Shown piece after piece: positions 28,010 to 35,690 of a stretch of DNA of 64,000 nucleotides (within the stretch, counting starts at the first letter, position 1; every line of letters begins with the position of its first letter). Under the pieces are notes generated by a model. The model did no database searches. It saw only the letters and a program-made list of their open reading frames with translations, and had not been told where the DNA came from. The position numbers and the translations under genes are program-made. The DNA is from Capnocytophaga gingivalis ATCC 33624 (GTDB taxonomy: Bacteria > Bacteroidota > Bacteroidia > Flavobacteriales > Flavobacteriaceae), in assembly GCF_000174755.1 (NCBI RefSeq), contig NZ_ACLQ01000010.1:1-64000 (forward strand), given 5' to 3'.

Positions 28010-29418
28010 TAAAAGGTGACTGGCCCTGAGAAGGTGGTAGTAGTACTTTCTATGCGATTCTCACCACTATAGACTTCTATCTTGAGCTTGAGCTTCTTAT
28101 CCGTCACAAAGGCTTGATGAAGCTTGATAAAGAGGGTTCCACTGGCTATCCCTTGTTTGTCCAAGGTGATGTCGGGATTACCTACCATCTCTATCTTGGC
28201 CTGTTTAGGTTCTACTATTTTGAAGGTAATATGCTTGAAATCCTCAGTTGTCTTATTGATAATCTTGTAAGTATAGACATTGGAGATAATCTCTCCTTCT
28301 TTTTGGTAGAGCTGTCCAGGTAGTCGTAAGATATTAGCTTGCACATCACTACGCAAGAAGAGTAACCCTATAAGGATTCCTACCAATATGGCAAGCACTG
28401 AAGCATATCCCTTCATACGTGCTGTAAAGCGGAAAGGCTCTTTTTTGGCTATTTCCTCCTCACTGGCAAAGCGAATCAGTCCCTTAGGCATACCGGACTT
28501 GACCATAACCTCGTCACAGGCATCAATACAAGCGGTACAGTTCACACACTCCAATTGAGTACCATTTCGGATATCTATATTGGTCGGACACACATGCACA
28601 CACTGAAAACAATCTATACAATCCCCATTGCCAAGTGCTTTTCTGTCCTCATTCTTACGGAACTTCTTACGACCATTCTCCCCTTCCCCACGCTTGTAGT
28701 CATAGGCCACCACGATGGATTTGTTGTCCAAAAGCACTCCTTGCAAGCGCCCGTAAGGACAAGCGATGATACACACCTGTTCACGGAACCAAGCAAAAAC
28801 AAAGTAGAAAACACTGGTGAAAATCAGTAGTGCAACGAAAGTATTGAGGTGCTTTAAGGGGCCTTCCTTGATCTCTACCAAGAGCTGATCACTCCCGATG
28901 ATATAAGCCAAGAAGACATTGGAAACCACAAAAGAAATCATAAAGAAGACAAGCCACTTAAGCCCTTTCTTACGTATCTTTTCGGCATTCCATTCTTGCT
29001 TATCAAGCTTCATTTGGGCATTGCGATCGCCCTCTATAGCATACTCCACACGACGGAAGACCATCTCAAGGAAGATAGTCTGTGGACAAACCCATCCACA
29101 GAAAATACGCCCAAAGGCCACCGTAAAGAGCAGGATAAAGACCACTCCTATGATCAGAGAAAGCACAAAGAGGTAAAAATCCTGAGGCCAAAATGGGAAC
29201 CCAAAGATATTGAATCTACGCTCTATGATGTTAAAGAGTAAAAACTGATTGCCATCAATCTTGAGAAAAGGAGAGATGAAAAATATAGCAAGGAGCAAAT
29301 AACTCACATACTTACGATAGCGGTAATAGCGCCCTTTAGGCTTCTTAGGATAAGCCCATACACGCTTGCCAGAAGTATCCACAGTACCTATGGAGTTACG
29401 GAAAGATTCTTGTTCCAT
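28009..29418 (-). CDS. ccoG: CcoG/RdxA-type cytochrome c oxidase accessory protein
   Basis: This 469-residue membrane iron-sulfur protein takes part in copper delivery and reduction during cbb3 oxidase assembly. It has about five membrane segments. The polyferredoxin region near residues 265-303 has two clusters (CIDCFQCVHVCP, then CVNCTACIDAC). CGWVCPQT lies between early helices, and a C-terminal periplasmic Ig-like domain (IgA-type, FixG_C) ends at GPVTF. No ccoNOP or ccoS genes lie nearby, so it stands alone here. A -7 box TACTTTTG at 29445-29452 lies 27 bases upstream, and the strong hairpin at 27970-28009 ends the transcript. Confidence 0.94.
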   Translation of the reverse strand: MEQESFRNSIGTVDTSGKRVWAYPKKPKGRYYRYRKYVSYLLLAIFFISPFLKIDGNQFLLFNIIERRFNIFGFPFWPQDFYLFVLSLIIGVVFILLFTVAFGRIFCGWVCPQTIFLEMVFRRVEYAIEGDRNAQMKLDKQEWNAEKIRKKGLKWLVFFMISFVVSNVFLAYIIGSDQLLVEIKEGPLKHLNTFVALLIFTSVFYFVFAWFREQVCIIACPYGRLQGVLLDNKSIVVAYDYKRGEGENGRKKFRKNEDRKALGNGDCIDCFQCVHVCPTNIDIRNGTQLECVNCTACIDACDEVMVKSGMPKGLIRFASEEEIAKKEPFRFTARMKGYASVLAILVGILIGLLFLRSDVQANILRLPGQLYQKEGEIISNVYTYKIINKTTEDFKHITFKIVEPKQAKIEMVGNPDITLDKQGIASGTLFIKLHQAFVTDKKLKLKIEVYSGENRIESTTTTFSGPVTF

Positions 29419-29444
29419 GAGGGTAAAAGGTTAAAAAACTACTG

Positions 29445-29452
29445 CAAAAGTA
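29445..29452 (-). promoter_or_regulatory. Putative -7 box (TACTTTTG) of ccoG
   Basis: The minus strand reads TACTTTTG 27 bases upstream of the ccoG ATG. No convincing -33 TTTG is visible. Confidence 0.5.
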
Positions 29453-29529
29453 CTCAATCTCTTTGGATTTTTTGACTTTTACCTCCACTTTTTTTCTACA
29501 ACAAAGAAATTTATAATCATTCCAATTTT

Positions 29530-29563
29530 TAGAAAAAATCTATTTTATTATAGATTTTTTCTA
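29530..29563 (-). terminator. Hairpin downstream of recJ
   Basis: A perfect 14-base stem (TAGAAAAAATCTAT at 29530-29543 with its complement at 29550-29563) has a 6-base loop and lies about 60 bases after the recJ stop. It is A/T-rich with U-runs on both strands, so it may work in both directions between recJ and ccoG. Confidence 0.55.
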
Positions 29564-29570
29564 TAGTTTC

Positions 29571-29640
29571 GGTAAGCGGTGAGCAGTGAACAGTGAACAG
29601 TGAGCAGTCATTGATCATTGACCACTAATCATTGATCATT
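29571..29640. repeat. Heptad array at the 3' end of recJ
   Basis: Ten consecutive 7-base units in perfect register: GGTAAGC, GGTGAGC, AGTGAAC twice, AGTGAGC, AGTCATT, GATCATT, GACCACT, AATCATT, GATCATT. The recJ stop codon (29625-29627) and its final codons (MIND) are inside the array. Confidence 0.85.
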
Positions 29641-31334
29641 TTTACAACCAATTGTAAAGAAGTAGTGCCTCTCCAATGATTTTCAGACAGTTCATAAGCT
29701 ATAGTAAAAGGCTTTCCGCTTTCTACTGCTTCTTTCTTATGACCTAATCCAAAGCCAATAGCTACAAATTCCTGTTTGAGAGAAGTATCTGTAAGGATCA
29801 TACGCAAGTGGCTACGATCACTCCCTACCAAGGAAACACTCTTGGCAATGACCTCATCTGCCTGAAAGATGGGAGTCATATTCTTAGGCCCAAAGGGAGA
29901 GAAGCGCTGCAAACAGCGATAGAAAGAAGAAGTAATCACATGTAAGGGCATTCTAGCACTTATCATAATTGTAGGAGAGCGAAGCTCCTGTGGTAGGGTA
30001 CGATCCACCACTGCTTGGAATTTCAGCTTAAAGCGCTGGTAATTCTCTGGAAGCAGTGTCATCCCAGCCGCCGCAGTATGCCCGCCGAACTGGATAAGCT
30101 CATCCTTACACTCACAGAGTGCCTCATAGAGGTTGAACCCCCTAACCGAACGGGCTGAGGCAGCCAATACTTCCCCACTCTGAGTAAAGACAATCGTAGG
30201 GCGATAGTAAATTTCTGTAAGGCGCGAGGCAACAATCCCAATCACCCCTTTATGCCAATGAGGAGAAAAAACTACTGTAGCAGGAGCATCTTCTTCATGA
30301 GAGCCCAAAATCTGGCTTAGAGCTTCCTGAGTGATCTGCTCATCGGCTGTTTTTCGCTGGGTATTAAAGTGTTCCAGAAGTGTAGCTTCTTCCATGGATT
30401 CCCCTATGAGAAAATCCACTGCACGAGAAGCATGGTTCATACGCCCAGCGGCATTGATCCGAGGAGCTGCCACAAAAACTAAGTCCCTGACCTGAATCGG
30501 AGGGTTAGCCGTTGAGAGAAGTAATTGCATCACTTCAGAGGGACGCTCATTTATCTGTTTAAGCCCTACCGAGACTAATATTCGGTTTTCTCCTGTGATA
30601 GGAACAATATCCGCACAAGTAGCCAAGGCAACCAAGTCCAAATAAGCATAGGCTGTCTCAAGGGGATAGCCTAAGGATTTACAAAGCGCCTGAATAAGCT
30701 TAAAGCCAATGCCACAGCCACAGAGTTCCTTATAGGGATAAGAACAATCAGTGCGCTTAGGATTGAGTACAGCTACCGCCGGAGGGATCGTATCATCGGG
30801 AGTATGGTGATCGGTGATAATCATATCAATCCCTCGCTCACGGGCATAGAACACCTTATCATGGGCTTTGATACCACAGTCCAAAGTGATGATAAGTGAC
30901 ATCTCATTATCCTGAGCAAAGTCAATCCCCTCACAGGAGACCCCATAGCCCTCCCTATACCTATCCGGTACATAATAGGCTACCTCTGGGTAGATCTTCG
31001 AAAGGAAGAGGTACAAGAGTGCTACCGAACAAGTACCATCCACATCGTAATCTCCATAGATGAGAATACGCTCCTTATGTGCCATAGCCAAAAGAATGCG
31101 CTCCACAGCTCTATCCATGTCCTTCATCAGAAAAGGATTGAAAAGATCCGACAGGGATGGATTGAAGAATGTCTTAGCTTGCTCTACAGTTGCAATTCCT
31201 CTTTGTAAGAGTAGGCTCGCTATAGTCCTATGCCAGGGAAGTATTTCTTGTACCTGAAAAAGGGCAGAGGCGAGGGTTTCTACCTCATTCTGTTGGGGGG
31301 TAGGTAGGAAATTCCAAACCAGCTTACTGGGCAT
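29625..31334 (-). CDS. recJ: Single-stranded-DNA-specific exonuclease RecJ
   Basis: This 569-residue enzyme degrades single-stranded DNA 5' to 3' in RecF-pathway recombination and mismatch repair. The DHH phosphoesterase motifs are present: YGDYDVDGTCSVALL near residue 95, DCGIKAHD near 150, TDHHTPDD near 172 and LVALATCADIVP near 230. The DHHA1 domain has QFGGHTAAAGMTL near 425, and a C-terminal OB-fold region follows. Its ATG lies within the last codons of osmC (11-base overlap), so it is translationally coupled to it. The last four residues and the stop come from a 7-base repeat array. Confidence 0.96.
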   Translation of the reverse strand: MPSKLVWNFLPTPQQNEVETLASALFQVQEILPWHRTIASLLLQRGIATVEQAKTFFNPSLSDLFNPFLMKDMDRAVERILLAMAHKERILIYGDYDVDGTCSVALLYLFLSKIYPEVAYYVPDRYREGYGVSCEGIDFAQDNEMSLIITLDCGIKAHDKVFYARERGIDMIITDHHTPDDTIPPAVAVLNPKRTDCSYPYKELCGCGIGFKLIQALCKSLGYPLETAYAYLDLVALATCADIVPITGENRILVSVGLKQINERPSEVMQLLLSTANPPIQVRDLVFVAAPRINAAGRMNHASRAVDFLIGESMEEATLLEHFNTQRKTADEQITQEALSQILGSHEEDAPATVVFSPHWHKGVIGIVASRLTEIYYRPTIVFTQSGEVLAASARSVRGFNLYEALCECKDELIQFGGHTAAAGMTLLPENYQRFKLKFQAVVDRTLPQELRSPTIMISARMPLHVITSSFYRCLQRFSPFGPKNMTPIFQADEVIAKSVSLVGSDRSHLRMILTDTSLKQEFVAIGFGLGHKKEAVESGKPFTIAYELSENHWRGTTSLQLVVKMIND

Positions 31335-31764
31335 TGTAAGGGTGTTCTTCCGAATTAAAGAACAGCTTAATATTCACGGTAGCGAACTGGCGGAACATGG
31401 CTATGACCCCACAATATTTCTCCACTGAGAGGCTTACTACATGGGTGATTTGTTCTACATCTAGGTCAGCCCCCTCAAAGAAATAGCTCACTGTAACTTC
31501 CTCATAGGTGCGAGGGTGGTTCTTAGTAAGTTTCCCTTTGACATCAAGGGTAAAGTTGTCTAGCTCTATCTGCTTTTTCTTAAGCAGCGCCAATACATCC
31601 AAGCCAGTACATCCTGCCAAAGCAGAAAGCATAAGAGCTTTAGGATGCATGCCATTGTTTTCCCCTCCGTTTTCAGGAGTGGTATCGATAAAGAATGAGT
31701 TTCCACTAGGATTTGTGGAGGTGAATTGCATGTCGCCTTCCCAATAGGCGGTTATCTCGTGCAT
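31324..31764 (-). CDS. OsmC-family protein
   Basis: This 146-residue protein belongs to the OsmC/YhfA group, cytoplasmic dimers linked to organic peroxide or redox thiol chemistry. The two family cysteines are visible in SALAGCTGLDVLALL (near residue 52) and SVEKYCGVIAMF (near 117). The surrounding TPENGGENNGMHPKALML segment is typical. The second motif is the YhfA-like form rather than the HxxCPxS of Ohr, so peroxidase activity should not be assumed. It lies 18 bases after mrp and overlaps recJ by 11 bases, giving an mrp-osmC-recJ transcript. Confidence 0.88.
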   Translation of the reverse strand: MHEITAYWEGDMQFTSTNPSGNSFFIDTTPENGGENNGMHPKALMLSALAGCTGLDVLALLKKKQIELDNFTLDVKGKLTKNHPRTYEEVTVSYFFEGADLDVEQITHVVSLSVEKYCGVIAMFRQFATVNIKLFFNSEEHPYNAQ

Positions 31765-31782
31765 TTATAAAAAATTTAGATA

Positions 31783-32919
31783 TTACTTTTTCTTAGGACT
31801 ACAGCCAGCCATGGTGGTAATCTTGATGGCCTCGGTAGGAGCAAGGTACTGATTGCGGGTGACCACCTCTGCTACAGCATTGCGGGCAAAGTCCTCAAAA
31901 GCTTTGGCCAGTGGAGTACCCTCCTGGAGTGCTGCAGGACGCCCCACATCACCTGATTCACGAAGACTTTGTACCAAAGGAATTTCACCAAGCAGCGGGG
32001 TATCAGTACGCTCAGCCAAGGATTTCACTCCTTCCTTTCCGAATATATAATATTTGTTCTGAGGAAGTTCTGCCGGAGTAAAGTATGCCATATTCTCCAC
32101 CAGCCCCAGTACAGGTACATTGATCGTTTCTTGGCGGAACATAGCGATTCCCTTACGAGCATCAGCCAGTGCGACATTCTGTGGAGTACTCACTACAATA
32201 GCTCCTGTGATGGGGAGCGCCTGCATGATACTCAAGTGGATATCTCCCGTACCTGGAGGTAGGTCGATAAGCAAGAAGTCCAATTCGCCCCAATCGGCAT
32301 CGAAGATCATCTGGTTCAGCGCTTTGCTCGCCATAGGACCTCTCCATATCACTGCTTGATCAGGGTGTGTAAAAAAGCCTATGGAGAGGATTTTTACTCC
32401 ATAGTTCTCTACAGGTTTCATCTTGGAACGCCCATCGATTTCCACCGATATAGGGCGCTCTTCTTGTACATCGAACATCATAGGAATAGAAGGACCATAG
32501 ATATCTGCATCCAAGAGCCCTACCTTAAAGCCCATTTTGCGCAAGGCAACAGCCAGATTGGCCGTAACGGTGGATTTGCCCACCCCTCCCTTACCGGAGG
32601 CTACCGCTATAATATTCTTAATCCCCTCTATAGGTTTGCCTTTTATCTCATTTGTTTGAGAAGTAGGAGCTACCTCTACAGTGATATTAACCTTTACCTT
32701 TGCCTTCTCATACACTTCAGCATGGATAGCCTTCATGATTTCGACCTCTACCTTCTTCTTTGCCTGTAGGGAAGGATTGGAGATAGTAGCATCGACCACT
32801 ACTTCATCTCCAAAAACGACTATATTCTTAACCACACCCGCATCGATAAGGTTCCCCCCCTCCCCTGGAGAGGTAATCTTACGGAGTGCTTCTATTACTT
32901 GTGCTTTTAATATTGTCAT
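31783..32919 (-). CDS. Mrp/ApbC-family iron-sulfur carrier ATPase
   Basis: This 378-residue P-loop ATPase delivers iron-sulfur clusters to apoproteins. The first ~90 residues form the MIP18 (DUF59) domain. The deviant Walker A GKGGVGKSTVTANLA follows near residue 110, then LLDADIYGPSIP and LIDLPPGTGDIHLS. In E. coli Mrp a CxxC follows the ENM motif; here the segment reads VENMAYFTPAELPQNKYY with no cysteine pair. As far as I recall this is common in Bacteroidota. A single Cys is in the tail (MAGCSPKKK). It is the first gene of the mrp-osmC-recJ set. Confidence 0.93.
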   Translation of the reverse strand: MTILKAQVIEALRKITSPGEGGNLIDAGVVKNIVVFGDEVVVDATISNPSLQAKKKVEVEIMKAIHAEVYEKAKVKVNITVEVAPTSQTNEIKGKPIEGIKNIIAVASGKGGVGKSTVTANLAVALRKMGFKVGLLDADIYGPSIPMMFDVQEERPISVEIDGRSKMKPVENYGVKILSIGFFTHPDQAVIWRGPMASKALNQMIFDADWGELDFLLIDLPPGTGDIHLSIMQALPITGAIVVSTPQNVALADARKGIAMFRQETINVPVLGLVENMAYFTPAELPQNKYYIFGKEGVKSLAERTDTPLLGEIPLVQSLRESGDVGRPAALQEGTPLAKAFEDFARNAVAEVVTRNQYLAPTEAIKITTMAGCSPKKK

Positions 32920-33038
32920 GAATTGAATTTTTAGTTTTACTACTCACTGCCACCTATCAAACACAAAAACTTCCCTTCAGCCTATCTTAGGACAGGCCGA
33001 GTGAAAGTCTTTTTCGCTTGTGTATAAGTTCCAAGAGT

Positions 33039-33278
33039 TTAGCTATTTTTCTCTTCTAATTTTTTCAGATCTTCTCGAGTAAGCCCTTCTCTTTTTTCAG
33101 GGGTTTGTTGGGGTTCTTGTCCGTCCTTCATGGCATCTTTGAACTCACGTATTCCTCCTCCTAAGCCGCGCATCAGCTCTGGAATCTTCTTACCTCCGAA
33201 GAACAAAAGGGCTACTGCTATGATGATGATCACTTGTGGAGCTCCTATCACTCCCAAGAAAATATGATTTGCTAACAT
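33039..33278 (-). CDS. tatA: Twin-arginine translocase subunit TatA/E
   Basis: This 79-residue protein forms the pore-building subunit of the Tat pathway, which exports folded proteins. One N-terminal membrane helix (VIIIIAVALLFFGG) is followed by the conserved hinge GGKKIPELMRGLGGGIREFK and a charged, unstructured tail. I place the start at the ATG at 33278 (MLANHIF). A longer frame beginning with TTG at 33296 is ruled out because that TTG is part of the promoter -7 box TATCTTTG at 33294-33301. No tatC is in the window. Confidence 0.92.
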   Translation of the reverse strand: MLANHIFLGVIGAPQVIIIIAVALLFFGGKKIPELMRGLGGGIREFKDAMKDGQEPQQTPEKREGLTREDLKKLEEKNS

Positions 33279-33293
33279 AACTTTTTTTGAGTG

Positions 33294-33352
33294 CAAAGAT
33301 ACAAGATTTTTTTATATCTGTAATAAAAAATAATATTTTTAATGTACCTTTG
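33294..33352. promoter_or_regulatory. Divergent -7 boxes for tatA and the small membrane protein cluster
   Basis: The minus strand carries TATCTTTG at 33294-33301, 16 bases before the tatA ATG, so the leader is very short. The plus strand carries TACCTTTG at 33345-33352, about 70 bases before the ATG at 33424. The AT-rich stretch between them would be shared upstream sequence. Confidence 0.6.
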
Positions 33353-33423
33353 CAAAATATTAGTGAGCAGGAGGTAGTGAACAAGTGCCCAAACTCCCCC
33401 TATTACCTATTATCTGTATTACA

Positions 33424-33864
33424 ATGAAAAAAGCAACTCAATATATTCTCATCGCTATCGCCATAGAAGTACTCTTGGCTCTACTAACCTATGAGAGTGT
33501 GAGTTTTTTAATAACCAAGAATCACATTGGTTTCTTTAGTGATTTTAAAGGGATTTTCTTTTCTATAGGGAGCGGGATACTTATGTGTGTAGTTTTGGGT
33601 ATCCTCATAGGCGAATTTTTCCCTTTTGAGCGACAACCACGTGCATTACAAATCTATTTAGGGATTATCATTCTTTTTTTCTTACTTTTCGAAGGAGTTC
33701 TTACCGGATACTTTGTAGAAAATGCCCACTACTCCCTTTTTTATTTTAATTGGAATAACTTAGGAATTCTCTTTCTTATCTTCCTTATTTTCGGAGGGAT
33801 ACAGACCTTAGGGGTAGGTATCTGGCTGGGAATGAGACTCAGGAAAATGAAGAGTGAAGGGTAA
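33424..33864 (+). CDS. Small four-helix membrane protein, tandem paralog 1
   Basis: I do not recognise a named family. This 146-residue protein has four predicted membrane helices and no signal peptide. It is the first of three tandem paralogs sharing an MKxATxxIL start with a Glu near residue 15, a central LGxLxGExxxFE motif (here LGILIGEFFPFERQP) between helices 2 and 3, and a C-terminal IGxxxGxxLxKM-like end (VGIWLGMRLRKM). The ATG at 33424 is preferred over an upstream GTG because it aligns with the paralogs. The last residues (KSEG) are encoded by AATGAAG and AGTGAAG units like those of nearby repeat arrays. Confidence 0.75.
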   Translation: MKKATQYILIAIAIEVLLALLTYESVSFLITKNHIGFFSDFKGIFFSIGSGILMCVVLGILIGEFFPFERQPRALQIYLGIIILFFLLFEGVLTGYFVENAHYSLFYFNWNNLGILFLIFLIFGGIQTLGVGIWLGMRLRKMKSEG

Positions 33865-33873
33865 ATAATTATA
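33846..33873. repeat. Short heptad array at the end of membrane protein 1
   Basis: Four weak 7-base units (AATGAAG, AGTGAAG, GGTAAAT, AATTATA) cover the last codons, the TAA stop (33862-33864) and the start of the gap to the next paralog. Only the first two match well. Confidence 0.4.
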
Positions 33874-33878
33874 TCAAA

Positions 33879-34298
33879 ATGAAACGTTCGACTATTTACC
33901 TATTAACCACTATCCTCTTTGAGATTTTATTGATCGTCATTTTCATCAAGAGGCTTATTTCGCCCCTATCTGAAAAAGGAGCAAACAGAGGAATCCTATG
34001 GATTCCTATACCTGTCGCCGCAATAATCTCCTTAGTATTAGGCTTTTTGGCTGGACAATATATCCACTTTGAAAAAATGATTCCCTTTTTTCGTTTTCTC
34101 ATAGGAGTCTCTATCTTCTATGCTATTTTTGTAATAAGTGTCATTTTAGGCTTTGGCTTTTTCCATTTGCTTTACTCTGATCTCCCCAGCGGTATATGGG
34201 TAGCCCCTTCCATGTTTATATTCTTAGCAAGCGTCCCTATCTTGTGCATAGGTTGTGTATTTGGTCTGGCTCTTTGTCTCTTAAAAAACAATTATTGA
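33879..34298 (+). CDS. Small four-helix membrane protein, tandem paralog 2
   Basis: This 139-residue unrecognised protein is paralogous to its two neighbours. It begins MKRSTIYLLTTILFE, has the central LGFLAGQYIHFEKM motif and ends with SVPILCIGCVFGLAL followed by a short tail. Four membrane helices are predicted. It starts 14 bases after the first paralog and is probably co-transcribed with it. Function is unknown; the shared Glu in helix 1 and the FE-R/K-xxxxR motif between helices 2 and 3 are the obvious candidates for functional residues. Confidence 0.75.
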   Translation: MKRSTIYLLTTILFEILLIVIFIKRLISPLSEKGANRGILWIPIPVAAIISLVLGFLAGQYIHFEKMIPFFRFLIGVSIFYAIFVISVILGFGFFHLLYSDLPSGIWVAPSMFIFLASVPILCIGCVFGLALCLLKNNY

Positions 34299-34329
34299 TT
34301 GGTCATTTGTATTTTTTGATGTATCTTTG
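34299..34329 (+). promoter_or_regulatory. Promoter of the third membrane paralog and the M23 gene
   Basis: TTG at 34299-34301 and TATCTTTG at 34322-34329 are separated by 20 bases, a good Bacteroidota promoter fit. The box ends 15 bases before the ATG at 34345. Its TTTG supplies a spurious in-frame TTG start at 34327. Confidence 0.65.
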
Positions 34330-34344
34330 CCAAAAATTTCCAAG

Positions 34345-34839
34345 ATGAAGCCTGCAACCAGATGTATCCTTAGAACGATTGGAATAGAAATTGTTTTAAT
34401 TTTCTTAGCTCTGGCCATCTATACAGGAGGTGAGAGTGATATCGGAGGTGAAATATTTTTAGGATCCCTCCTTATTATCCTTCCTTTCGCCTTAATCTCT
34501 TTTGTTTTAGGATATTTTGCAGGAGAGCGGGTTGTCCCTTTTGAAGAACTCTCTCCCTTAGTACGGTTTTTCTTGGGAGTACAGCTTATTCTTACTGTGT
34601 TTTGGGCAAGTGGTATCTTTTCATTTACCTTTGCTTATATCATCTTTTTTCCAGAGGGTTCAGAGGATGCATGGCAGTATATTTTCATCATATTGCTTTT
34701 GGGAAGCATCCCTATCTTAGTTATAGGAATTATTATGGGAATTGTCCTTAGCAAAATGGCATTAGGAAATAAGAAAATTCAAAACTCAAATCTTAAAACT
34801 CAAAACGACATCAATGAGTGTAAAAAAGAAATCAAATAA
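34345..34839 (+). CDS. Small four-helix membrane protein, tandem paralog 3, with a repeat-encoded tail
   Basis: This 164-residue protein starts at MKPATRCIL (ATG 34345) and shares the central LGYFAGERVVPFEEL motif and the SIPILVIGIIMGIVLSKM end with its two neighbours. Those end within a few residues of helix 4, but this one has about 25 extra hydrophilic residues. The first part of that tail (KIQNSNLKTQN) is encoded by four 7-base units at 34777-34804, as in the window's intergenic arrays. The frame then runs 26 bases into the M23 peptidase gene. The tail is most simply explained as read-through of an intergenic array after loss of the old stop codon. Function unknown. Confidence 0.75.
   Translation: MKPATRCILRTIGIEIVLIFLALAIYTGGESDIGGEIFLGSLLIILPFALISFVLGYFAGERVVPFEELSPLVRFFLGVQLILTVFWASGIFSFTFAYIIFFPEGSEDAWQYIFIILLLGSIPILVIGIIMGIVLSKMALGNKKIQNSNLKTQNDINECKKEIK
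34777..34804. repeat. Heptad array inside a coding region
   Basis: Four units ATTCAAA, ACTCAAA, TCTTAAA, ACTCAAA lie in the frame of the third membrane paralog, just before the M23 peptidase start. In composition they match the arrays at 44394-44428 and 63715-63742. Confidence 0.7.
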
Positions 34840-35683
34840 AGACCTTCGTGGCAAGTGGCTCTTCAAGTATCGTGTAGTCATCATGAATGAAAACACCTTG
34901 GAGGATGTCGCTACCTTTCGCCTCAATAGGCTTAATGTATTCATCTATAGTAGCTTATTTGCTATTCTGATGATTGTACTGACCTCCTTAGTGATTATCT
35001 ACTCTCCCTTGAGGCAGTATATCTTAGGCTTTTCAGAGGCTGACCTGCGCAAGCAAATTGTTGATCTTACCTTCCGTACCGACTCTCTACAACAGCGTAT
35101 TGGGGGCAATGATGCCTATTTTTCCTCCCTACAGAAAATACTTACTGGAGATATCCATCCAGACAAGGTAAATAAGGATTCTTTGCTCAATGCGGTACAA
35201 CAAATCCCTGTAGAGGTGGATATACAAGCCAGCGAAGAGGAAATGAAACTGCGCCATGAGGTAGCTGAAGAGGAGCGTTACAATGTCTTCGACCAAGCCT
35301 CCAACAAGGCTCAAAAGAGTTTTTTCCCTCCTTGCCAAGGAACACTCTCCAGTGCTTTCAAGTCGGACAAGCGACACTATGGGGTGGATATCACTGCTCC
35401 TGAGGGGACTCCTGTAAGGGCAATCACCAATGGTACGATCATCTTTTCTGAATGGTCTGCACAGACAGGCTTTGTCATTGTCATAGAACATCCGAACAAC
35501 TTCATCTCGGTATACAAGCACAATGCTTCCTTAGTGAAGAAACAGGGTGATAAGGTAAGTCCTGGTGAGGTCGTCGCCAAGGTAGGCAATACAGGCGAAC
35601 TCTCCACAGGTACCCACCTACACTTTGAACTCTGGCACGAAGGATATCCTGTAGATCCACTGAACTATATGACTTTCAAATAA
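34814..35683 (+). CDS. M23-family peptidoglycan endopeptidase
   Basis: This 289-residue envelope protein has a short cytoplasmic N-terminus, one membrane helix (VFIYSSLFAILMIVL, near residues 45-70), a coiled-coil segment, and a LytM/M23 domain in the last 120 residues. The zinc ligands are visible in HYGVDITAPEG (HxxxD) and GTHLHFELW (HxH), so it is probably an active DD- or LD-endopeptidase rather than an EnvC-like degenerate form. The ATG at 34814 lies inside the third membrane paralog (26-base overlap). The GH3-family gene starts 7 bases downstream. Confidence 0.92.
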   Translation: MSVKKKSNKDLRGKWLFKYRVVIMNENTLEDVATFRLNRLNVFIYSSLFAILMIVLTSLVIIYSPLRQYILGFSEADLRKQIVDLTFRTDSLQQRIGGNDAYFSSLQKILTGDIHPDKVNKDSLLNAVQQIPVEVDIQASEEEMKLRHEVAEEERYNVFDQASNKAQKSFFPPCQGTLSSAFKSDKRHYGVDITAPEGTPVRAITNGTIIFSEWSAQTGFVIVIEHPNNFISVYKHNASLVKKQGDKVSPGEVVAKVGNTGELSTGTHLHFELWHEGYPVDPLNYMTFK

Positions 35684-35690
35684 TTATACT

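Noticed and set aside
28009-29418. A cbb3 oxidase operon around ccoG
   Set aside because: Neighbours are a DCC-family gene and recJ; no ccoNOP, ccoS or ccoI genes are present in the window.
29571-29640. Repeat arrays as a CRISPR
   Set aside because: Units are only 7 bases, have no spacers and drift in sequence; no cas genes are present.
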